This document shows, piece after piece, positions 21,798 through 32,040 of a stretch of DNA of 53,976 bases. How positions within the stretch are numbered: position 1 is the stretch's first letter; each line of letters opens with the position of its first letter. The notes under the pieces were generated by a model that was not told the origin of the DNA, searched no databases, and was given only the letters and a program-made list of their open reading frames with translations. Origin of the DNA: Phytophthora quininea (taxonomy: Eukaryota; Oomycota; Peronosporomycetes; Peronosporales; Peronosporaceae); NCBI GenBank assembly GCA_011947345.1, contig JAAVTG010000625.1:1-53976 (forward strand), read 5' to 3'. The position numbers and the translations under genes were made by a program.

Positions 21798-22405
21798 ATG
21801 TCGAGAGGACGATTCACGGATTACTTTAACCAGGGCAATCAGAGCTACAGCTCCAATGGTTCGTACGAAGGCCTCGTACTCTCTGTTGCCTCTGAAGGTT
21901 GCTGACGATCGCATCTTTCGATGGGCGAACGCTAAACACTCGACGCATTTGACTGTTGCTACAGATTGTCGCCACTCATATTCCAATCTCCTCTTCAGCC
22001 TTCAAGTCCACAAGTCTTCTGACCAATTCCAAGCTTCACCATACGCCTGAGCTCCATTCTCCTCGTTACTGATGTCACTCTCCTGATCAGCTGCAATGCT
22101 GCTGCGAATTCTGCGCAAACCCAGATCTCGATGGGGTCCACTCGCAATGCGGCTCAATCGGATGTTGCTGCGCTCGAAAGCAGCGGCAAAAGGCTTTGAG
22201 AACTACTAAAACCGATGCCGACGACGACGATGATGATGACCAGGACGATGAAGAGAGGGGCTTCAGCATCCCGGAATCTCCGCGAGCCAATTCAATGCTA
22301 CAGTTTCCAACGTGCTTGCTCCAGCCAAATCACGTCCACCTCGTTTATTCATGGACGATGCCTCGCCTTGGAAGCACGCGAGGATTGGCTCGGTCACTCT
22401 TCTAG
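21798..22405 (+). CDS. Possible spliced gene, Cys-rich then acidic (weak)
   Basis: The start MSRGRFTDYFNQGNQSYSSN at 21798 is followed by a likely intron. A second block near 22090-22405 reads LQCCCEFCANPDLDGVHSQC, GSIGCCCARKQRQK, then an Asp-rich run encoded by a GAC/GAT tract (22213-22258) and FSIPESPRANSM. Splice sites are not secure (donor GTTGCT near 21899, acceptor TCAG near 22090). I do not recognise the family. The 3' end overlaps the end of the minus-strand gene at 22394. The stretch 21168-21797 shows no gene. Confidence 0.35.
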
Positions 22406-22640
22406 CACCTGCATAAAGTCATCGTTGTCATCGTACGTGTCCTCGTAGCCGGCGTAGGCCATGACACCTGCACCGCCGTTGCCGACGTTGCGCTCGACGT
22501 TCGCGTAGCCCTGCTTGCCCGTCTGCTGGTGTACTGGTCGGGATGGTGTTATCCCAATGGATAATGCACTTTTCCACCTTCTCTTGTGGGCAGAACTTCC
22601 GTCCATGCGCCTGAATCGCCATGACAAACTTGCCCTGCCA
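22394..22640 (-). CDS. Hypothetical protein, 3' exon
   Basis: The minus strand reads GKFVMAIQAHGRKFCPQE, then EKCIIHWDNTI, and after a one-base shift in the run at 22538-22540 continues HQQTGKQGYANVERN and ends GYEDTYDDNDDFMQVLEE with a stop at 22394. A splice acceptor (TGGCAG) fits just before GKF. No family is recognised. Upstream exons were not found between 22640 and 22870. Confidence 0.4.
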
Positions 22641-23267
22641 TTAGGTATATTTTTCCTCCAAACGTATGGTCTTCATCGCGACAACTTTTCTCGCCGCAGC
22701 AGCTTCAAACGACGACGAGCTCAACCTCTCGTCAGTTAACGAGTGCCAGGACCGTCTTAACGGCAAGATCGCCGCCGAGACAGCGAACGCGCCGCGATCC
22801 ATGCGTCCGACCGACGAGCAGTACCAGGCTAAATTCATGGGATAGCAGATCGTAGTAGATCAAGCGGTGGCAATCAGAGCAACGAGGTCTACTCAAGTCG
22901 AAGCGAAGCCATTTTGGCCTCGCTCTGCTTGGGTCCTGTTGCTTGGTGTCGTCGTCTCGCCATGGCGACATGTTCCCATCGCTTCAAGGGAATGCAGCGC
23001 TCTGCCCAACATTCGCGTAGGCTGTCGAGGTAGAGCCATCACAGCCAACCCTGAGGGAAAACACCTTGCGAGTGTATCTCATCGCTACGTTGCAAGGACG
23101 GGATCGGTGATGGCTGCCGTAGTCCACTCTGTGGAAGAAACCCTCACAACGAACTTTTCCGGAGCCAACAGTAGGGCCCCAACAGCCGACCGGAGTAACG
23201 AAGCCCTCGCGCTCTTCCGTCCAGGTGTGTCAGTCCGTTATACCTTCGACCAACGCGCAGCCCAGTC

Positions 23268-24824
23268 ATGCTCTTGCGGCGGCTCGATGGCAGCGCCGCC
23301 TCGACCTCCGAGTTCCCGTACGGCATCGTCATCGGCTCGGTCGTGGGGGTGCTGGCCGTGCTCTTCATCGCCGTGGGGATCGTCTTTTACTGCCGCGAGC
23401 GACGTCGCAACAAGGAGCTGGCGCTCGAGCCCTTCGTCAACTTGGCGCCCAACCCACCGGCCTCGCAGCTCTCGCCGGGCATCGCCGTCAACGTCCGGTC
23501 GGGCAACGGCTCCAAGCTCAGTGCGGGCGGCGGCGGGGGCTCCATGGACGCCCACGCAGCCTTCTACGTCATGACGTCCCCCATGGCCACGGACTTGCCG
23601 CCCCCGGCCGTGTTGAAACCCACGGGAAGTCACGACTCGGCAGGGCTCTTGGAGCAGCAGTCTGGGTCCTTCATCGTAGGCAGCGACCAGAGCCAACTGC
23701 CCAAGACATTCGCACAGGACCGAGACTTTACGGATACACAGGAGCTCGATACGTTTAATACGTCTGCCAGGAGCAGGATCAATTCGTTCGAAGCGCACGA
23801 GAGCTTCCGTAGAGCTATGGGCTACGACAGCAACAGCAGTGGAGCTAGGACGGCCAACAGCAACAGCAACCAAAACGACGCGGCGTGGCCCAGTTCAGGC
23901 CACGGAGGACTCTGGGACGACCCGGCCATTGTGGCCGCCAGGATCCCTGTAGATCGTATTGTGTGCGGAGAAGCCATCAGCAGAGGAGGCTTCGGAGAAG
24001 TGCTCAAAGGCACCTACAAGGACCGCGCAGTGGCCATCAAGAGGCTGCTGCCAGAGTCGAGGAAAGATCTGACCAAAATTGAGGAGTTTCTAGCCGAAAT
24101 CAAACTTCAGACAGCGCTAGAGCACGAACGAGTCGTCAAGTTCGTCGGCGTGGCGTGGGACTCGCTCACCGACTTGTGTGTAGTGTCAGAGTTTATGGAC
24201 GGAGGAGATCTACGTGCACTGCTCATCAGGTTCGACGAGGTGGACCATCGACCTGAAGGCTTTGACGCTGAAAAGGCTCGTGTGGCGCTGGACGTCGCCC
24301 ATGCGCTGACATATCTGCACTGCTTGGACCCGATGGTGCTGCATCGAGACCTGAAATCCAAGAACATTTTGCTAGACCAGAGATGGAGAGCCAAACTCAC
24401 GGACTTTGGCGTCTCCCGAGAACGCAGCGACCGAACGATGACGGCGGGAGTCGGCACTTCGTTGTGGATGGCGCCGGAAGTGATGCTGGGCGAGCGCTAC
24501 GACGAGAAGGCCGACCTCTTTTCGTTCGGCGTCGTGCTGAGCGAGCTCGACTCGCACAAGCTGCCGTACGCGAGCGCCAAGATCACCGAGACAGGGCGCA
24601 TGATCCCCGACACGGCGATCCTTCAGCTCGTCTCGAGCGGCCGACTGAGCGTGGAGTTTTCCACTCCAGCCTCGTCGGCGCTGGAAGCCATGGTGAATTT
24701 GGGCAGGGCCTGTGTGGCGTTCGACCCGGACAACCGCCCGACTGCGTCTCAGGCGCTGTACCAGATGCAGCTTGTGATTCGCGCCTTCGCTCAGGAAGAG
24801 GCCGAGGAGTCGTATGTCTTTTAA
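23268..24824 (+). CDS. Transmembrane TKL protein kinase (catalytically intact)
   Basis: The product has 518 residues. A single helix (YGIVIGSVVGVLAVLFIAVG, residues 18-37) is followed by a Ser/Asn-rich juxtamembrane part and a kinase domain from about residue 235. The kinase has ISRGGFGEVLKG (Gly loop), VAIKRL (VAIK Lys), VLHRDLKSKNILL (HRD), LTDFGVS (DFG) and MAPEVMLG (APE). These motifs are complete, so it should be active on Ser/Thr. The extracellular part is almost absent. A longer N-terminus may be lost to indels upstream (22870-23267 has an open frame without recognisable features). It is the first of four related kinases and is divergent from the next, tail to tail. Confidence 0.9.
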   Translation: MLLRRLDGSAASTSEFPYGIVIGSVVGVLAVLFIAVGIVFYCRERRRNKELALEPFVNLAPNPPASQLSPGIAVNVRSGNGSKLSAGGGGGSMDAHAAFYVMTSPMATDLPPPAVLKPTGSHDSAGLLEQQSGSFIVGSDQSQLPKTFAQDRDFTDTQELDTFNTSARSRINSFEAHESFRRAMGYDSNSSGARTANSNSNQNDAAWPSSGHGGLWDDPAIVAARIPVDRIVCGEAISRGGFGEVLKGTYKDRAVAIKRLLPESRKDLTKIEEFLAEIKLQTALEHERVVKFVGVAWDSLTDLCVVSEFMDGGDLRALLIRFDEVDHRPEGFDAEKARVALDVAHALTYLHCLDPMVLHRDLKSKNILLDQRWRAKLTDFGVSRERSDRTMTAGVGTSLWMAPEVMLGERYDEKADLFSFGVVLSELDSHKLPYASAKITETGRMIPDTAILQLVSSGRLSVEFSTPASSALEAMVNLGRACVAFDPDNRPTASQALYQMQLVIRAFAQEEAEESYVF

Positions 24825-24991
24825 AAGCGCCACACTATCCGTGCCGAGCGTGCAGAGTAGAGAACTCTCTCCACGCTCGTCACGAGACACTTTCCACGTA
24901 GTATAGCCGTAGCGAAACTCTTGTAATTAAGTTCTTCCCTTGTAGTCCTACACGTTGATCTGCTCGCAACAATGTTCACAGTATTCCACAG

Positions 24992-26983
24992 TCATGGCTT
25001 GCAGGTTTCCAGGCTCTTGAGCACTTCGCGAGCCGTAGGACGCTGCAGAGGGTTCTGTTGCAAGCAAGACGTTGCCAGTTCATGGATCTCGCGCGGACAG
25101 CTCGGAGCGAATTGAGGTCTCAGCTGGTCGCTGGCCACGAGGTTCAGCACCTGAAAAGCGCGCAGCTTCTCTCCAGAGCGCAAGTCCCGCGCATTGTGGT
25201 ACGGTCTCCTGGCCTCCGAGTCGAGCTCGGCCATGAGCACGCCGAACGCATAAATATCGCTGGCGAGGGTGGGGGACCCTCCCGTCAGCAGCTCTGGCGC
25301 CGACCAAAACACGTCGCCAACACCGGCAGCCAGCGCTTCTTGGTCTGGTGGTGGAGACCCACCCACCGCAGGCGTCAAGTCCGTGAGTTTGGGCTCGTAC
25401 CGGTCGCTCAGCGCCACTTTCCTGGCCCGAATCACTCGGTAGGCGATCGGTTGCGGTCGTCGAGAGTGCAGATACACGAGAGCGCGTGCCACGCCGATGG
25501 CGAGCGGCACTTTGTCGTCCAGCCAACTGGCCAGCGAGAAGCCTGACCCGGAGCTCTGCAGCGATGGCGGCCCCGACGTCAATGCCTTTGAGGATCCGGT
25601 CGATCCCGAGCTGTCGGAGATCGTCGACGACGACGTCTGGTGCATCTGCTGCATTTTCCGCTTGCGATTCCGCCGTAAGAACGACGCCAAGTCTCCTCGT
25701 GGGAGATACTCCACCACGTAGCAGAGCGACTTTAGGCTCTTCCTCCACGCCACGCCCAGGAACTTGGCCACGTTGGGGTGCTCCAAGGACGCAGCCAGTT
25801 GGATTTCGTGTACAAAGTTCATGAGCTTCGGGAAGACGCTGCTCTGGTCCGGTGGTGGACTGAGTCTCTTGACGACGATCTCGTCGCCTTCGAACTGGCA
25901 CAGCCAGGTTTGCCTAGTGGCGTGCTCGCCCAGCACCTTTTCAAAGGCGATCTTGTCCACTGCCAGTCGCTGTGTGGCTAGAGCGGCGTCGTGGTGCAGG
26001 ATCTGGAAGAGCTCGTCCTTCTGGGTCGCGTCCAGCACAAAGTCGGCGGTAGTGGACGCGTCCACGTTGCGACTGGAGTTGGCCGAGTTGACCGTGCGGC
26101 CGCTGCCGCTGAGCCACACGGTCTTGCTGGGATCAGTGTCTCGGAAACTGGAGAAGCTGGCGGACGGGTCCATGGGGGACACGACGGGCTGACCTGTGTC
26201 GATGGCGACCCCGCCGTGGCGGATCGGCGGCGTCTCGAAGTCGTGTGAGGATTTGCGGCGCCGGTGGCTGCAGCGGACGAGGCAATAGATGAGCAGCAGC
26301 AGCACCAGCGCCCCGCCGATGATGGGGACGAGGTAGATGTAGTCGAAGCCCGACGAGGAGGACTGCAGCCCGCGCATGGCCCGCATTGCCGCCGATGGTC
26401 TCCGCTGACCAGCCAGCAATGACGACCAAATTGCGAATGACCACCGTCTCGGATAGTGAAGGTACACACCCTGGGATAAAGAAGCCATCGAGCGACTGGC
26501 GCCATACTGAAATGCAGGAGACAAAAGAAGGGTCATCAAGAGGCTTCGTGGGTGTCGAGGGGAAGAGCTTGAGCTGCAAGTTTCTCTGCCAGGTCTATCA
26601 AGGCCCAGGCCATTGATCTGCTGGATGAAAAGTATCTGCTGCACCAGAAAGATCGCTTGGCGGTGAGTCACCTCGACGGAGCTCAAGAGCTTTTCGAGTG
26701 TTTTTGCCGCGTGATAGCTAAGATATTGTCCGCCCAACGCAGACACAATGAACGACACTTTGGCTGTTGATGCAACTCGGAGTGCGGCGCCGATCGTGCC
26801 TGACAAGACTGGAGTGGGAGGTGCTGGTCCGGATTTTTTCAGAATCAAGGCACTCTTTTGCCGGTGCAGACCGCGATCTACCTCAGGTAACAGTACCTGC
26901 ACGTCAAGAAGGTAAAGGACGAGTACAAGTGTTGCTTCTGATGTCGCGATACTTTTTCGCCGCGCGCTACGCGGGCCCGCCAC
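24992..26983 (-). CDS. Transmembrane TKL pseudokinase
   Basis: The open frame has 663 codons, but the first 160 look non-coding and the start is more likely MASLSQGVYLHYPRRW near 26488. The transmembrane helix is YLVPIIGGALVLLLLIYCLV. The kinase-like domain keeps the ATP Lys (IVVKRL) and FWSAPELL, but the catalytic loop is IAYRVIRARKVAL instead of HRDLKSxN and the magnesium loop is LTDLTPAV instead of DFG. The Asp base and Asn are gone and the Gly loop is degenerate, so phosphotransfer is not expected. A Gly/Ser-rich insert lies in the N-lobe to C-lobe linker. The frame is clean, so this is a conserved pseudokinase and not a decayed gene. Confidence 0.85.
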   Translation of the reverse strand: MAGPRSARRKSIATSEATLVLVLYLLDVQVLLPEVDRGLHRQKSALILKKSGPAPPTPVLSGTIGAALRVASTAKVSFIVSALGGQYLSYHAAKTLEKLLSSVEVTHRQAIFLVQQILFIQQINGLGLDRPGRETCSSSSSPRHPRSLLMTLLLSPAFQYGASRSMASLSQGVYLHYPRRWSFAIWSSLLAGQRRPSAAMRAMRGLQSSSSGFDYIYLVPIIGGALVLLLLIYCLVRCSHRRRKSSHDFETPPIRHGGVAIDTGQPVVSPMDPSASFSSFRDTDPSKTVWLSGSGRTVNSANSSRNVDASTTADFVLDATQKDELFQILHHDAALATQRLAVDKIAFEKVLGEHATRQTWLCQFEGDEIVVKRLSPPPDQSSVFPKLMNFVHEIQLAASLEHPNVAKFLGVAWRKSLKSLCYVVEYLPRGDLASFLRRNRKRKMQQMHQTSSSTISDSSGSTGSSKALTSGPPSLQSSGSGFSLASWLDDKVPLAIGVARALVYLHSRRPQPIAYRVIRARKVALSDRYEPKLTDLTPAVGGSPPPDQEALAAGVGDVFWSAPELLTGGSPTLASDIYAFGVLMAELDSEARRPYHNARDLRSGEKLRAFQVLNLVASDQLRPQFAPSCPREIHELATSCLQQNPLQRPTAREVLKSLETCKP

Positions 26984-27009
26984 GCACTTGAAGCTGTCGG
27001 AGAAAGTAT

Positions 27010-28560
27010 CTATGAGTTTTGCACGGACTGCCGGACGCTATGGACCGACGGCGTCCTCCGCGTACGACCAAGCGTGGGGTCGGCGCTGCTCGAGCACTGC
27101 AAGATCTTGTGCAGCTCGGCCGATACCTGTGCGGCCGGCGGGCGTGCGAGCGGATCCAGCGCCACGCAAGACTTGCCTAGACGCACGACCTCCGCCGTGG
27201 TCGGAGAATTCGCGTCCGGCGGGGTCAACGACCGTCGGCGGTGTCGTCTGCTGCTGGCGAAGCGGATGCGCTCGTGCGTCGCCGCCACCTTCTCCAGCAG
27301 CTCGTCCAGGGCCTTGTGGTCTCCGAAGTGGCTGCTATGGCCGTACGGAGCTGTCAGCGAGTCCAGCTCGGACAGCACCACCCCGAACGAGAAGACGTCG
27401 GTGCGAGAGTTAGTGCGTTCCCCTCGAAGCACTTCCGGTGCACTCCACAGACAGTCGAGTCGCCTGCGTGCTCGTTTGTATCGATCCGTCACTCCCGTCG
27501 CGATGGACATGGTCAAGAGTTTGGCTGGGGCTGGAGAGATGGCACCGCCGTGGCTAGCACTGCTCTGGGCCGTGACCAACGGCTGGATACCGCTGCCTTG
27601 AAGCCGGTCAGCTTCGCGTTGAGGTGTTCGTCGAGCAGTATGTTTCGAGACCGCACGGCGCCGTGGACAAGTCCCTGAGCGTGTAGGAAGCCCAATGCAC
27701 TCGCAATCTGCGCGGCGAGATATACCTTTTGTCGGCAAAAGCCCTGCTTGCCCAGAGCGTCTCGGACCGCTCCTTTTGGTGCTGTCGTCGACTCAGTAAC
27801 GAGCGAAGGTCTCCACCAGACATGAACTCGGACAGGATGCACACGTAGGCGAGGGATCGCCACGCGACCCCTACAAAAGACACGATTCCTGGATGTGTGA
27901 GAGCGGGGAGGCTAGCAGTCTCACTCGTGTGAAGAAGTTGCTGACATTGTGCTGGTTGCTGAGCCACTGCGGAAGCGGCTTCTTGACGGCCACTACTTGT
28001 GCTCGATACTGTCCACGATAGACTTCACTGTTGGAGCTACGCGCTACCAAATCGTCGAGCGAGATTTCACTCACGGACACGCGAACGACGCGCACGTCTG
28101 GATGGTTCCAAGTCTCGTTCTCTTCTGCATTAGCTGTGTCTCGTTGTTCGAAGCTAAACGACCGCGAGTCGCTCGAAAGCTGTGGGGAAAACAACGAGGT
28201 CTCTCCGAGCACGTACATTCGATGGTCGTCTCCTGTAGATCCTGGAGAGTGACGGAGAGTCTCGGCGCTAGTCGGGGGAACGCTTTTCGCCATGCGTCGT
28301 CGACGTTTGTGGCCGACGAAGAGGAAGCTGCAGACCACTAGTAAGATGAGCCCACCACCCACCGCCAGTCCAAGCTCATCGTCGCTCAATGAAGACGCTC
28401 CGTAGTGTGACGAAGACGAATCCGGCGGTGCTTGGACGGTTCGCTGAGGCCCCACGCTCGTAGCATTATTGCTGGTGTTGCCCGTCTCGAACGACGAGCT
28501 GCCCGGGGTTGAGGGCGGCGAAAAGCTCATGGATTGTCCCGGCGCCAACTCATTCGCCAT
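27010..28560 (-). CDS. Transmembrane TKL pseudokinase (three one-base frameshifts)
   Basis: The N-terminus is a Ser/Thr/Pro-rich ectodomain, then the helix LGLAVGGGLILLVVCSFLFV. The kinase-like domain is read in four blocks joined by one missing base each, at 27906-27909 (G run), 27727-27730 (T run) and about 27598. It keeps VVAVKKPLP (Lys), but the catalytic loop is LVHGAVRSRNILL (HRD to HGA) and the next motif is KLTGF in place of LTDFG. Both key aspartates are missing. WSAPEVLRGERTNSRTDVFS is well kept. The three shifts are of the same type as elsewhere in the window, so I treat the gene as intact in reality. Its tail overlaps nothing, and the neighbour at 24992 is on the same strand. Confidence 0.75.
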
Positions 28561-29130
28561 GCCCGGTGTTCTCGGTTGTGCTACCGCCTCACCGGAACAA
28601 CCGCAGTCGGTTGTGTATCAACCTATGGGGTGGTCTAGAACGCCGTGCTTTCGCGTCTCTTGTGGAGTGCGATGACGCAGATTGCTCGTGTGCTACTTCA
28701 GTCACCACGCCCAAGGCGAAGCTGCGGAAGTGTTCACTTGACTGGCTCTGCCCGCAACGGCCTTTGCTGGACGCCCATGGGCGCTGCGTTCACCACATTA
28801 CCATGGGACTTCCTGACTTCCTGCCGTTTCAAGCTGCTGAAAACCAACGCAAGAAGCTGCGACGCCCGTTCCAAACGCAAGCAATGGCCCCAGCGATGAG
28901 GTTTCTTGCCGACACCATGGCAGTAGCTCCCGTCGCAACACCATTCAATCGGCTGCAGTGCCCCTGACAAACCGCTTTCCAAGGATGCCATCCAAAAACG
29001 AACCATAGCAGCTCGACTTGAACGCGTTTGTTCCGACGGCAACAAACACTTGTCCGCTTGGGTGTGAAGCAACACTCGGTCATATTTCCAGGCTTTTAAC
29101 TATACTCGCTGTCTCGACAGCAGAGTGATT

Positions 29131-31146
29131 TTACAACGTGAGCGGGATCTTGGACCGCAGCATGTACACGATCTGCATGGCCGGCGGCCGCTTGTCGGGG
29201 TTGTGGTCGAGACATTTGGCGGCGAGTTCGCGAACGGCCTTCGGACAGTCTGACCGGAACGAGGGCGACGCTCGGCCGCTGGCGATGAGCGGCACCCAGT
29301 CCATGTCGTTCTTCGTCTTGCCCCTGCGGCTTTGGCTGGAGCTGTACGGCGGCAGACAAGTGTCCAGTTCCGACAGGATGACGCCGAACGAGTAAATGTC
29401 GGCCTTCTCCGAGTATCGCTCGCCCCGCAGAACCTCCGGCGCAGTCCAGAGCAACGTGCCGACGCCGCTCGTCATCGTCTCTTCGAAATTTGTTTCGCGA
29501 CTGAGGCCAAAGTCACTCACCTTGGCCTGCAAGTCTTCGGTCAGAAGGACATTCATGGATTTAAGATCACGATGTAGCATCACAGGCGACAGCGAGTGCA
29601 GGTACACCAGCGCATTCGAGACGTCGGCTGCGATCGGCAGCTTCTCCTCTTTCCAAGTGAGTCTCTTGCTCTCTGGCCGTGCTAAGAAGCGCGCCAAGTC
29701 CCCACGCGCAACAAACTCCGATACCATACAGAGTTCCGGTAATGTTCGCCACGACAGACCGACGAAGTGGACGATGTTCGGGTGGTCCAAGAAGGCGGCC
29801 ATGCGGATCTCTTTGGTGAACTTTTCCAACGCATTGAGCTCTTTGTCGCCGATCAGCGCAGAGTCTCGACTCGAGTTCGTTTGCGTAGCGCTCGCTGCGA
29901 TCGTGCACTTGATCGCGACGTGCTGGCCTTCGTACTCTCCTCGCCAGACCTCGCCGTTCGGTCCGCTTGCGATCTGTTTACGATAAATAATGCCGGCAAA
30001 GGTTATCCTCTTCAGCATCAACTCTTGGTCGTCGCAGAACGCTGCGAGGACTGGCGATCGCTGACGGAAATCCTCATTCACCGCTTCGATATGAGCAGCA
30101 TTTTCCAAGGTCATGACCGGTCCGTTGTTCGACACGTTGGCCATGTTGTCGAGCCGCGCACGGTCGGCTCGAACGAAGAACGTGTTCTGATGTTCGTTGG
30201 CGTGCAGTCCGTCCTTCTGCCAGTGCTTGGCTCGCCGCAGCAGGAAGAACATCACCACCGCTGCCAGCACGAAGACCGCCAGCAGCACCGCCAGGGTGAT
30301 GGCAACCGTGAGCGACACCTCCGAGGACTTAGACTCGGACTCTGTCGTCCCCTGCATCTCGGTATACGCTTCCTTTACCCACAACTGGACGCCCAACTCT
30401 ATCTCCGGTTCACACCAGAGTCGTTCTTGGGCGTTCTCGTCCACATCTGCCGACGTCACCTGTCGACACGGAGCGATGAACTGCGCCGCGTTCGGACACG
30501 TGTCGTCCGACATGGTCCAAGACGCTTCCTGCGTCAACATGAAGATACTGTTGTTGCTGGACGTCTGCTCACTGTACTGGAACAACTGCGGGTCGAACGT
30601 GTCGTCGATCTGGCCGTCCATGGACCACATCGGACCGTCCTTGGCTTCCAGAGCCGACGACGAATCCGACGGCGCCACTGCGCACAGCGTTTGGCTCTCC
30701 ACGGAGTCGGTGCTGCAGCTCGAGTTGGTGTACAGAATGACGTTGCTCTTGCACGTCTTGAGCGGACAGTCGTCGCCTTGGATGGCGTCTGCGGTCTGGA
30801 ACACGTCGCTCATAGTGCGGCCGCAGAGCACGTAGATCTGCATGTACTGGGTCGAGGAAGAGCCCGACGAAGACGTTGAAGAGGCGGGATTGGCTCGCAC
30901 CCAGCCGGCACTCCAGAGCATGGCGCGCTGTAGATTGCCATCGAACTGCGTAAAGTTGGCGATGGTGCCGACGAGGTCCGTGAGCTGCGAGTTGAGACTG
31001 GCGGGGGCGTCGGGCGCTGTAATGGCCGAGTTGTCGTGCAGCTCGCTGACGATGTCGGTTCTGGCCTGTGCGAGTGCGAGCAGAGAGAGCAGCACCAAGC
31101 AGGGGCGGACGCACGTGCCCATGGTGGGCGATGGATGCGACGGCAA
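29131..31146 (-). CDS. Receptor-like TKL protein kinase (catalytically intact)
   Basis: The product has 671 residues. The signal peptide is near residues 9-28 (MGTCVRPCLVLLSLLALAQA; the Met at residue 9 is a good start). The ectodomain runs to about residue 275 and has about ten cysteines and several N-glycosylation sites. The helix is VAITLAVLLAVFVLAAVVMF. The kinase domain has IASGPNGEVWRG, VAIKCT, VMLHRDLKSMNVLL, VSDFGLSRE and TAPEVLRG. All catalytic motifs are present. It is the only one of the four kinases with a clear signal peptide and a large ectodomain, so it is the best candidate for a ligand-sensing receptor, perhaps partnered by the pseudokinases. Confidence 0.92.
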   Translation of the reverse strand: MPSHPSPTMGTCVRPCLVLLSLLALAQARTDIVSELHDNSAITAPDAPASLNSQLTDLVGTIANFTQFDGNLQRAMLWSAGWVRANPASSTSSSGSSSTQYMQIYVLCGRTMSDVFQTADAIQGDDCPLKTCKSNVILYTNSSCSTDSVESQTLCAVAPSDSSSALEAKDGPMWSMDGQIDDTFDPQLFQYSEQTSSNNSIFMLTQEASWTMSDDTCPNAAQFIAPCRQVTSADVDENAQERLWCEPEIELGVQLWVKEAYTEMQGTTESESKSSEVSLTVAITLAVLLAVFVLAAVVMFFLLRRAKHWQKDGLHANEHQNTFFVRADRARLDNMANVSNNGPVMTLENAAHIEAVNEDFRQRSPVLAAFCDDQELMLKRITFAGIIYRKQIASGPNGEVWRGEYEGQHVAIKCTIAASATQTNSSRDSALIGDKELNALEKFTKEIRMAAFLDHPNIVHFVGLSWRTLPELCMVSEFVARGDLARFLARPESKRLTWKEEKLPIAADVSNALVYLHSLSPVMLHRDLKSMNVLLTEDLQAKVSDFGLSRETNFEETMTSGVGTLLWTAPEVLRGERYSEKADIYSFGVILSELDTCLPPYSSSQSRRGKTKNDMDWVPLIASGRASPSFRSDCPKAVRELAAKCLDHNPDKRPPAMQIVYMLRSKIPLTL

Positions 31147-31309
31147 GCGCTTGGGGAATGCTGCAATGCTCCCAACCGTTGACTGATGCGAACTGAATAC
31201 ACGATGTGGCTCGATGGCTACATGGAATAAGACGAGGTGATTGGTTGCGGAAAGGTCGGAAGGGACAGATGGAGGTCAGCGTAATGGAGCCCAAGGACAC
31301 CTCGGTCGC

Positions 31310-31346
31310 CATGCTCAAGCGCTACAGTCTGTAGCGCTTGAGCATG
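31310..31346. repeat. Perfect 18-bp inverted repeat with 1-nt spacer
   Basis: The arms CATGCTCAAGCGCTACAG and its reverse complement flank a single T. Read on either strand, the sequence gives the end of an open frame, MLKRYSL-stop (plus) or MLKRYRL-stop (minus). It would form a strong hairpin in RNA. Confidence 0.9.
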
Positions 31347-31482
31347 TAGTACAGAGCTGCTAGGACGCTGTCTTCGTCTTCGAAATGGTGTAGCATGTGT
31401 AGGATCTTCTGCGCAGGGCTCGGCTGATACCCAAGACGAGAGCGAACCCATTTCGCCGTCAAGACAATGCAGACCAGCTATT
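31322..31482 (-). CDS. Small 3' exon, hypothetical protein
   Basis: The minus strand after a TAG acceptor-like site at about 31483 reads LVCIVLTAKWVRSRLGYQPS, PAQKILHMLHHFEDED and SVLAALYYMLKRYRL, then stops at 31322-31324 inside the palindrome. The reading is helical and charged, with protein-like composition. No upstream exon was found and the family is unknown. It lies upstream of the receptor kinase on the same strand. Confidence 0.35.
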
Positions 31483-31576
31483 GACGCCGTTGAAGCAATC
31501 CTCGGCGAAAAATGTGAGGGTTTGCAATTGAATCTTACGCTCCAGAGAGCACGAAGCGGACTGCATGTATCCCTCT

Positions 31577-31834
31577 TTACTTCATCTTGGACGGCGGCGC
31601 ACGCGGGTCGCGGTCGGGCGAGACGGGCTTGTGGTCGCGCGACGACACCATGTACCAGGCCGCAGCGCCGACGCCAGCGGCGACCAGCAGAGGAGTGCTA
31701 CCCATATATTGAACACGACGCACACAGCATGAGGTCTACACAGTGTACTGGAGTCTACTCCTGCCCACTCACGTCCACTTGCCGCTCTTGACGTTGTTGG
31801 CGATCTTGCTGGGGTTCTCGAACGGCGTCGTCAT
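31577..31834 (-). CDS. 60-residue single-pass membrane protein, two exons
   Basis: Exon 1 is 31834-31773 and exon 2 is 31697-31577, with a 75-nt intron (donor GTGAGT, acceptor GTAG) splitting a Thr codon. The product starts MTTPFENPSKIANNVKSGKW, has the helix TPLLVAAGVGAAAWYMVSS, and ends with a Pro/Arg/Asp-rich tail PVSPDRDPRAPPSKMK. The shape resembles small mitochondrial inner-membrane proteins. No family is recognised. The clean splice and frame support a real gene. Confidence 0.7.
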
Positions 31835-32040
31835 TTTCTTTTGTTGCTGCTACAAAAGGCGTCAAGTGCGGTGGACCGAGCTGTTTGTGAAGTGATCGCT
31901 CACAGTCCAGAGCAGCAGGAGAAAGGAGACGAAGGACTTGTCTCGGCTTGGGACCGGGCTCAGAAGAACCCACCAAAGCTGCACGGCTGAAAGGAACAGC
32001 AGCGAAGGAAGAAAGGATCGCAAGACTGCATTCTGTGGGC

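Noticed and set aside
22867..23267. Open frame upstream of the first TKL kinase as a possible ectodomain
   Set aside because: No signal peptide, glycosylation or cysteine pattern, and it joins the kinase only through a frame change; left as unresolved 5' sequence.
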